Below, in pieces: positions 55,861-64,000 of a stretch of 64,000 nucleotides of DNA. Source of the DNA: Cinnamomum chago. Lineage: Eukaryota; Streptophyta; Magnoliopsida; Laurales; Lauraceae. Location of the stretch: positions 70,189,501-70,253,500 of the forward strand of contig CP142452.1 of NCBI GenBank assembly GCA_038049695.1. Direction: 5' to 3'. A program made the translations under genes and the position numbers. The notes beneath the pieces were generated by a model. It did no database searches and was not told the DNA's origin. It worked only from the letters and a program-made list of their open reading frames with translations. Position 1 is the stretch's first letter, and each line of letters starts with the position of its first letter.

Positions 55861-57258
55861 ATGCTGGGAAAGTGCAGATTAACGTCCGAATTTTCTAGAT
55901 TAAAAGTCTAAGCATAGAGATTAATGTTGACCGTATTTAAACCGCCATAAGTGTTAACTAGGGTTATCCTAATGCATAATCAACTAAGTAATGTCATCTA
56001 TAGTAATAATTGCACGGATAACCAAAGTTGCACTCAATGGTTGGTTAGAGGATTGGTTTAGAATTGGAATAGGATTGATGCGAATTGCTGACGGGTCTGG
56101 CACTACATAGTGGCTTCCGAAACTCATTATGGAATTGAACTGAATGAATTAATGAATGAACACTTACGAAAAGTAACAATGAACTGAATAATCCTACTGC
56201 AGTAGATGGAATTGGGGGCGTTCCGGAGCTCCATGGTGACACCAGTGATCTCTGATCAAGACACTAGGAGATCCCACATTATTGGACCGAAAGGTCATTG
56301 ACTGAAAAGTTATGTATTGGACTGACGAGTCCTATTGATAAGAAATTAATAAAGGCTGAATATAATGAACGAACGAATATGAAATGCTTCCCTTTGGAAG
56401 AACAGAATTGAGTTGAAACCAATACAAGTGCAGTTGCCAGTGTTCTTGTTGTTATTAATTGTGTTTACTATTGATTGTTTATAACTATTAAAACGAATTG
56501 TTAGGAATCGTCAACATGTCATAGATATATGTATATCTTGTTGAGCCATCGTGTTCACGGTATTACTGATGATATTATAGGCTCAGTTGCCCGTACCGGT
56601 TTCACAGGGATCGTCCCGCCAGCAGAGGAGGCCCATTCGATACCTCCAGGAGGTCTAATCGAATGGACATGATCTGAGAGAGGATACATTGGAATATTTT
56701 GGAAACTTTTTAGAAATTGTTTTGTGTATTCATTTTGGTATTGTAGGTATTGTAAGTAAAGTCCCCTGCATTGTATTTGAATATGCAGTGGGTGACTAAA
56801 GTACAAATGCACTCTTGTATATTGAGCTTTATGTTTGATGTAAAGGACTTTCGAGTTTAATTTAATAGTTGTCAATGTATCTATTGTATATTTCCGCACA
56901 ACTATACATTGACAGGTACATATACAAGATCCCTTGTGGACTTCGTTTTAACTTCGGTTAATTCGGGGTTTACGGGAGTAAGTATGATCATCGAGACCCG
57001 GGGTTTAACCCTAATGACTCTGATTTTGGGCCTGGGTCGTGACATACTTATTGTATGGTATCAGAGACTAGTTAAAGACTAAGTTACGAAAACGGAAACG
57101 ACGTAGCAAGAATAGGAACGAATGAAGTGAGGAGTGTTTGTTTTGACCAAATCCAACTATGGATTTGAGTTTACTGCTTCCCCTATATGTGATGTATATG
57201 TGATATAATTGAGATGGAAGTGTATAGACGTATTCTTACCTTCCGTATTGTTTACAGT

Positions 57259-58407
57259 ATGGCATCAGGATCGGGATCCGGACAGGATGACTTCGTAGAG
57301 GTTATCCCACCTCCCCCTCCTAGGTCGAATACTGATTCACGCTTTACTGCCATTCTGGAGCAGTTAGCCAGAAGTAATGAGCGGATTGCCAAGAGCCATG
57401 AAGCTCAGTTGGGTATGCAAGCCCAAATGGCTGCTATGTTGCAAGTACAGAGTCAAATGCAGGCTCAGATACAAGCTACATCCGTAATACCAGTCCAACC
57501 ACAGCACCATGTGGAGACTCAATTGGTATGACAGCATAAAGATAAGGACCCTCATGCCATCTTTGAGCTGTTCCGTAAGAGAGGAGCCACTGAGTTCCAT
57601 GGAGATGAAGATGTGATGAAAGCAGATGAATGACTAGAACACATTGAGGATGTGTTTGAAAAAGTTGTCTGCACTCACAAGCAGAGAGTGTTGCTCATTT
57701 CCACTATGTTCAGAGGAGCAGCTAATGTATGGTGGAAGAGTGTTATGGATGCGTTCAAGGCAAGGCCAGCAGAGGGTATATGGGAGATTTTCAGGCATCT
57801 GTTTCAGAGGAAATTCGTCTCAGAGCATGTACAGCAGCAGAAGGAATCAAAGTTTTTGAACTTGAAGCAAGGTCAAATGACCGTGGTTGTGTATGTTCAT
57901 ACCTTTTTGCAGCTTTCCAAGTATGCTCTTCAATTGATTGATACAGAAGCGAAAAAGGTGAAGAGATTCCTCCTTGGGCTGAATCCGGAGTACAAGACTG
58001 TCGTATTTGCTGGACAGAAGCCTATGACATTTGATGATGTTGTTGATAGGGCCTATACAGCAGAGGAAATCCAGAGAGAGAAAGAGGCAGAAAAGGAAGC
58101 AGAGGCCTTGAACACCAAGAGAAGTGGCGATTCATGGTTTAAGAAGGGAGGCCAGTCCAGGCACAAGAGGCAGAAACAGAGATTCATTCCTAGGGCTGGT
58201 AGGAATGAGAGGAGAGATAACAGACCAGTCTGTGCTACTTGTGGTAAATTTCACAGGACTGAGTTGTGCTGGAGGACTACAGGAGCTTGCTTAGTCTGTG
58301 GTTCGTTGGAACACAGAATGACATTTTGTCCGAGAGCTAGGAGAGATGACAGAGCACCATATCAGTACCCTGCTCAAGGACAAGCAGCACTTCCTGCTCC
58401 TCTATAG
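57259..58407 (+). pseudogene. Gypsy gag region
   Basis: Fossil gag of the chromovirus. A Ser/Gly/Pro-rich start is followed by a Gln-rich helix (QAQMAAMLQVQSQMQAQIQA). The retrotransposon gag core is next (VLLISTMFRGAANVWW, LKQGQMTVVVYVHTFLQLSK, FLLGLNPEYKTVV). Two cysteine-knuckle-like motifs lie near 58230-58330 (CATCGKFHRTELC, CLVCGSLEHRMTFC). It is interrupted. Confidence 0.9.
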
Positions 58408-58519
58408 CGATTAGCAATGCCAGCTCCTCCTCGTAGGCCACAGTAGCCGCAGCCTCAACGTCAGGGTCAACAACGTCCATGGCAGAGACAGCAGCCCAGA
58501 CAGCAGCAATAGGCCGACA

Positions 58520-61500
58520 GACCACAGATGGCTGGGATGACATGTGCTATCAAAAGAGAACAGGCTGATGTTGCAGCCAATGTAGTTGAAGGTACAATCT
58601 TTGTAGATAATAGACCTGCTATTGCATTGTTTGATCCCGGTTCTACGCATTCCTTTGTTGCACCGGCATTTGCTTGTGATATGCAAAATCGGATCATGCA
58701 GTTAGCATATGATTTTACAGTGTCTACTCCTTTGGGGAGAAAAGTGGTGTTTGAATTGTATATCCCTCAGTGTATTGTTTGAATTGGAGAGGTATCCATG
58801 CCAGCTGATTTGGTTTTGCTAACAATGAATGATTTTGATGTGATCTTTGACATGGATTGGCTTGCGAAGTAAAGGGTTTGTTTAGACTGTTTCCGCAAAA
58901 TTATCACCTTCAGGGTTGATGAAGCCCATGCCAGTGTCCTCTTTGAGGGAGTCAGGAAGAAGTATGACACCAGGCTTGTTTCAGCACTCAATGCTGAACG
59001 ATTGATGCGTAGTGGGTGTGAAGGCTATATTGCCTTTATTTCAGAGAAGAAGCATGTACAGGAGTTACAAGATATTCCTGTAGTCTGTGACTTTCCAGAT
59101 GTGTTCCCAGATGAGGTGCCAGGTCTACCTCCAGCTAGGGAAGTGGACTTTACAATTGAGCTTATGCATGGTACAACACCAATATCCAGGGCACCGTATC
59201 GAATGGCACCAGCAGAGTTGTATGAATTGAAGAGACAGATACATGAGTTGTTCGATAAAGGTTTCATTAAACCTAGTATTTCACCATGGGGAGCACCTGT
59301 ACTATTTGTAAAGAAGAAGGATGGCACCCTTTGAATGTGTATCGATTATAGGCAGATAAATCAAGTAACAGTCAAGAACAAGTATCCATTGCCTAGGATC
59401 GATGAGTTGTTTGATCAACTACAGGGTGCAGTATACTTTTCGAAGATTGATCTTCGATCTGGATATCGCCAGATTCGAGTGCGAGAGGAAGATGTACAGA
59501 AGACTGCATTCAGGACTCGTTACGGTCACTATGAATTTCTCGTAATGTCTTTTGGTCTAACCAATGCACCTGCAGTGTTTATGGCCTTAATGAACAAGGT
59601 GTTTGCTTCATATTTGGATCAGTTCGTCGTAATCTTTATTAATGACATCCTGGTCTATTCAAAGACAGAGCTAAAGCATTCAAAGCATTTGAGAATGACC
59701 TTGCAGATACTGAGAAAGAATCAGTTATATGCTAAATTCGAGAAGTGTGACTTTTAGTTACAGCAGGTTGCCTTTCTGGGTCATATCATTACCAGAGATG
59801 GATTGGCGGTTGATTCCGCTAAGATCGAGGCGATTACCAAGTGGCAGAGTCCGAAGAATGTGCCTGAAGTGCGAAGCTTCTTAGGATTGGCAGGCTATTA
59901 TAGAAGGTTCGTGAAGGACTTTTCGAAGATAGCAGCACCATTGTCGAAACTGACTCGGAAGAACGTTCCATTTCAATGGGATGATATATGTGAGTCTAGT
60001 TTCCAGACTTTGAAGTAGAAATTGATTTCAGCCCCGATCTTGTCATTACCCGATGGAAGAGGAGGATTTGAGATTTACTCAGATGCCTCGGGTGTGTTGG
60101 ATTGGGATGTGTATTGATGCAGAACCGCAAGGTGATAGCTTATGGTTCGTGTCAGTTGAAAGAACATGAGAAGAATTATGCTATTCATGACCTCGAACTT
60201 GCGGCGGTTGCATTTGCATTGAAGCAATGGAGACACTATCTATACGGAGAGACTTTTGAAGTCCACTGTGATCACAGAAGCCTTCAGTACTTATTTACGC
60301 AGAAGGATATCAATCTGAGGCAACGCCGTTGGTTACAGCTGATAAAAGACTATGACTTTCCATTTGAATATGTACCTGGAAAAGGAAATGTCGTAGCTGA
60401 TGCCTTGAGTCGGAAATATGCTGACTTAGCATCATTAGTTGGTGAATGGGACTTGCTAGAAGAATTCAGAGATCTGGATGTGGCCATTGACTTGTTAGAC
60501 AATAAAGTAATGGTTGCACAAATGTCCGTATTCGAACCACTTCTTATCAAAGATATTAAGGAGAGACAGTTCGAAGATCCTGACTTAGCAAGAATCAGAC
60601 ATAACATTGCAAATAGACCGGATTTCGTGTTGGTAGAAGGAGTCCTCTACTTCAGGGACAAATTGTGTATACCAGCACAGGAAGATTTGAAGCAAGCAGT
60701 AATGTTCGAGGCTCATCACACCAGATATTCTATGCATCCAGGAAGCACGAAAATGTATATAAACCTCAAGGGCAGATTTTGGTGGAATAATATGAAGCGG
60801 AAGATAGCAGGTTATGTGTCTTCCTGCCTAACTTGCCAGCGTGTGAAATTCGAGCATCAGAAACCGCCAGGGTTGCTTTATCCACTGAATATTCTTCAAT
60901 GGAAGTGGGACCACATCACGATGGACTTTGTATCTGGTTTACCGAGGACGAGAAAGCAGCACGATACCGTATGGGTGATCGTGGATCGTCTTACGAAGTC
61001 TGCGCATTTCCTTCCATTTAGGAAAGATATGAGTTTCAGCGATATGTCCAGATTGTTTGTCAAGGAAGTGACTCGATTGCATGGAACACCGGTCTCGATT
61101 GTCTCTGATCGGGACAGTCGGTTTGTGTCCTCATTTTGGCAGTCATTTCAGAATTCTATGGGTACTAAACTACGTTTTAGTATTGCTTATCATCCACAGA
61201 CAGATGGACAATCAGAAAGGAAGATACAAACTTTAGAAGATTTGCTTCGTGCCAGTGTAGCTGATTTCGGGAGTGATTGGGATGATCATTTGGCGTGTTG
61301 CTAATTTGCGTACAACAACAGTTATCACTCTAGTATTGAGATGACAACATTTGAAGCACTGTATGGTCGAAGATGTAGGACTCCAGTAAGATGAGAAGAA
61401 GTTGGAACTCGAAGTTTCCACGGTCCTACCATCATCGCTGAAACAACAGAAAAGGTACAGAAGATACAGGATAGGCTGAAAGTTGCTAGATCACGGCAGA

Positions 61501-61975
61501 AAAGCTATGCTGACAACCGTCGGCGTGATCTTGAGTTCGCCGTAGGTGATTTAGTCTTTTTAAAGACTTCTCCAATGAAGGGTACTATCCGATTCGGACA
61601 GAAATGGAAGCTTTCCCGCGATTTATTGGGCATTTTAAAATCTTGAGCCGGATTGGAACTGTAGCTTAATGCCTCGACCTTCCAGCAGAACTCTCTGGTA
61701 TCCATAATGTGTTTCATGTTTCCATGCTTCGGAAGTATGTGGCTGATCCTTCCCACGTTATTTATCATGAAGAGATCCAAGTGTTACCAAACACCACATA
61801 TGTTGAGAGGCCAGTTCAGATCATTGATACCAAAGAGGCAGTTCTACGCACGAGGATGATTAAATGGGTCAAGGTACTTTGGGATCATCATGAACCCAGT
61901 GAAGCTACATGGGAACTTGAGGAGCAAATGGCTCAGAAGTATCCTGAGTTGTTCGTTCAGGTAACTTTCTATTGA
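58520..61975 (+). pseudogene. Gypsy pol region with chromodomain
   Basis: Fossil pol parts in order: aspartic protease about 58530-58860 (AIALFDPGSTHSFV); reverse transcriptase about 59090-59760 ([38 protein letters not shown]); RNase H about 60060-60420 ([32 protein letters not shown]); integrase about 60640-61460 (HHTRYSMHPGSTKMY, DHITMDFVSGLPRT, RLTKSAHFLPF, AYHPQTDGQSER); chromodomain about 61830-61975 (IKWVKVLWDHHEPSEATWEL). The chromodomain binds modified histone tails in this group and steers insertion. Several interruptions are present. Confidence 0.92.
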
Positions 61976-62045
61976 ACTGTTTATTTGATATATATTGTTT
62001 TATATTGCATTCGGAGGACCGAATGATTCTAAAAGTTTAGGAGAA

Positions 62046-62135
62046 TGTTAGGCTCCGTCCCGAGTTAATCAAGATTAACTCTAATTAATTGAGATTAAGA
62101 CTAATTATGCATGTTTCATTCACCTAATGATGAAT
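62046..62135 (+). repeat. Start of the gypsy 3' LTR
   Basis: TGTTAGGCTCCGTCCCGAG onward matches the first about 90 bases of the 5' LTR with three differences. Confidence 0.88.
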
Positions 62136-64000
62136 TGAAGAGACAGATACAAGATTTGCTCGATAAAGGGTTCATTAAACCTAGTGTTTCACCATGGGGA
62201 GCACCTGTACTGTTTGTAAAGAAGAAGGATGGCACCATTCGAATGTGTATCGATTATAGGCAGATCAATCAAGTAACAGTCAAGAACAAGTATCCACTAC
62301 ATATGATCGATGAGTTGTTTGATCAACTCCGGGGTGCAGCGTACTTTTCGAAGATTGATCTTCGATCTGGATATCACCAGATGTGAGTGAGAGATCAAGA
62401 TGTACAGAAGACTGCATTCAGGACTCGTTACGGTCACTATGAGTTTTTCGTCATGCCTTTTGGTTTATCCAATGCACTTGCAGTGTTTATGGCCTTAATG
62501 AATAGGGTGTTTGCTTCATATTTGGATCAGTTCGTCGTAATCTTTATTGATGACATCCTGGTCTATTCAAAGACAGAGCTAGAGCAATCACAACATTTAA
62601 GAATGGCCATGCAGAAACTGAGAGAGAATCAGTTATATGCAAAACTCGAGAAGTGTGACTTTTGGTTACAGTAGGTTGCCTTTTTGGGTCATATAATTAG
62701 CAGAGATGGATTAGCGGTTGATTCCGCTAAGGTTGAGGCAATTACCAATTGGCAGAGTCTGAAGAATGTGCCTGAGGTGCGAAGCATCTTAGGGTTGGCA
62801 AGCTATTATAGAGGTTCGTCAAGGACTTTTCGAAGATAGTAGCACCATTGTCGAAACTGACTCGGAAAAATGTTTCATTTCACTGGGATGATGTATGTGA
62901 GTCTAGTTTCCAAACTTTGAAGCAGAAATTGATTTCAGCCCCGATCTTGTCATTACCCGATCGAAGAGGAAGATTTGAGATTTACTCAGATGCCTCGGGT
63001 GTTGGATTGGGATGTGTATTGATGTAGCACCGCAAGGTGATAGTTTATGGTTCGCGTCAGTTGAAAGAATATGAGAAGAATTATGCTACTCATGGCGGCG
63101 GTTGTATTTGCATTGAAACAATGGAGACACTATCTGTATGGAGAGATGTTTGAAGTTCACTGTGATCACAGAAGCCTTCATTACTTATTTACTCAGAAGG
63201 ATATCAATCTGAGGCAACGCCGTTGGTTAGAGCTGATAAAAGACTATGACTTTCCATTCAAATATGTACCTGGAAAAGGAAATGTCGTAGCTGATGCTTT
63301 GAGTCGGAAATCTGTTGACTTAGCATCATTAGTTGGTGAATGGGACTTGCTTGAAGAATTCAGGGATTTGGATGTGGCCATTGACTTGTTAGACAATAAA
63401 GTAATGGTTGCACAAATGTCCGTGTTCGAACCACTTCTTATCAAAGATATTAAGGAGAGACAGTTCGAAGATCCTGAATTAGCAAGAATCAGAGATAACA
63501 TTGCAAGTAGACCTAATTTCGTGTTGGTAGAAGGAGTCCTTTACCTCAGGGACATATAATGTATACCAGCACAAGAAGATTTGAAGCAAGTAGTAATGTT
63601 CGAAGTTCATCACACTAGATATTCTATGCATTCAGGAAGCACCAAAATGTATAGAAATCTCAAGGGCAGATTTTGGTGGAATAATATGAAGCGGGCTATG
63701 TGTCTTCCTGCCTAACTTGCCAGCGTGTGAAATTCGAGCATCAGAAACCGCCAGCGTTGCTTCATCCACTGAATATTCCTCAATGGAAGTGGGACCACAT
63801 CACGATGGACTTTGTATCTGGTTTACCGAGGACGAGAAAACAACACGATACCGTATGGGTGATCGATGATCGTCTTACAAAGTCCACACATTTCCTTCCG
63901 TTTCGGAAAGATATGGGGTTCAGCGATATGTCCAGATTGTTTGTCAAGGAAGTGACTCGATTGCATGGAACACCGGTCTCGATTGTCTCTGATCGGGACA
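62136..64000 (+). mobile_element. Second partial gypsy copy, head to tail
   Basis: From about 62136 the sequence matches the first copy from its reverse transcriptase onward (62136 aligns with about 59226). It runs through RNase H into the integrase core and continues past the window edge. It is the same family as the first copy with scattered differences and also broken. Its gag, protease and 5' LTR are not present on this side. Confidence 0.9.

Larger units (their letters stand above)
54319..57044 (+). repeat. Gypsy 5' LTR
   Basis: It starts TGTTAGGCTCAGTCCCGAG and ends GGCCTGGGTCGTGACA, about 2.7 kb including an internal 456-bp duplication. The left flanking five bases are CAGGC. No matching right flank is present because the 3' side passes into another copy. 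Confidence 0.9.
54319..62135 (+). mobile_element. Ty3/gypsy chromovirus (Tekay/Del-like), degenerate
   Basis: Parts: 5' LTR 54319-57044; primer-binding site TGGTATCAGAG near 57055; gag about 57256-58407; protease, reverse transcriptase, RNase H, integrase and a C-terminal chromodomain to 61975; purine tract before 62046; then only the first about 90 bp of a 3' LTR. The chromodomain and order place it among chromoviruses, and the long LTR fits the Tekay/Del group. Five- and three-prime LTR starts differ at three of about 91 bases by eye, so the insertion is probably one to a few million years old. It is broken, with roughly half a dozen or more interruptions. Confidence 0.92.

Noticed and set aside
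62136-64000. Considered as the 3' half of the first gypsy element
   Set aside because: It repeats reverse transcriptase, RNase H and integrase sequence already present in the first copy, so it belongs to a second copy.

Overview
The window is nuclear DNA from a flowering plant. The support is plant-type introns, an H2A.X gene with a plant promoter layout, a plastid peptidase-like gene of the Arabidopsis AT5G27290/VIRESCENT3 type, a DUF247 gene, chromovirus and copia LTR elements, Tourist-like MITEs and a tRNA-derived SINE. The long repeat-filled introns fit a medium or large genome, perhaps a magnoliid or early-diverging eudicot. That placement is inference, and the species cannot be read from the sequence.

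Layout. 1-4.5 kb: a possible exon at the left edge, small DNA-transposon relics, and an orphan first exon of an SR-type splicing factor (minus strand). 4.5-11.6 kb: a PIF/Harbinger DNA transposon with transposase and MYB-like remnants, carrying a nested 2.8-kb solo LTR with a perfect target-site duplication (TSD). 11.7-17.7 kb: several MITEs, a LINE RNase H remnant and a second solo LTR of the same kind. 17.7-20.2 kb: AT-rich DNA with degenerate repeats and no gene seen. 20.3-21.1 kb: a complete histone H2A.X gene, the clearest intact host gene. 21.8-36.8 kb: a seven-exon M41/FtsH-like plastid protein gene with large TE-filled introns, all phase 0, and an in-frame TAG in exon 4. 36.8-42 kb: gene-free DNA and a third LTR. 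42.3-43.0 kb: a hAT-like repeat with an internal tandem duplication. 43.3-51.9 kb: a DUF247 gene split by a nearly complete Ty1/copia element. 52.3-54.3 kb: a tRNA SINE with a perfect 15-bp TSD, a tandem duplication, and a second copy of an intron segment of the M41-like gene. 54.3-64 kb: a degenerate Ty3/gypsy chromovirus followed head to tail by a second partial copy that runs off the window.

Host genes act separately here: H2A.X in chromatin and the DNA-damage response, the M41-like protein in plastid membranes, the SR factor in splicing. No operon-like or system-like cluster of genes was found. The most unusual pattern is a cluster of short perfect palindromes in the middle of each of the four long LTRs: a CTCGAG core in two and a GTCGAC core in the other two. 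Also notable are the intron duplication 22 kb away and the unexplained 486 bp between the broken DUF247 coding sequence and the copia element.
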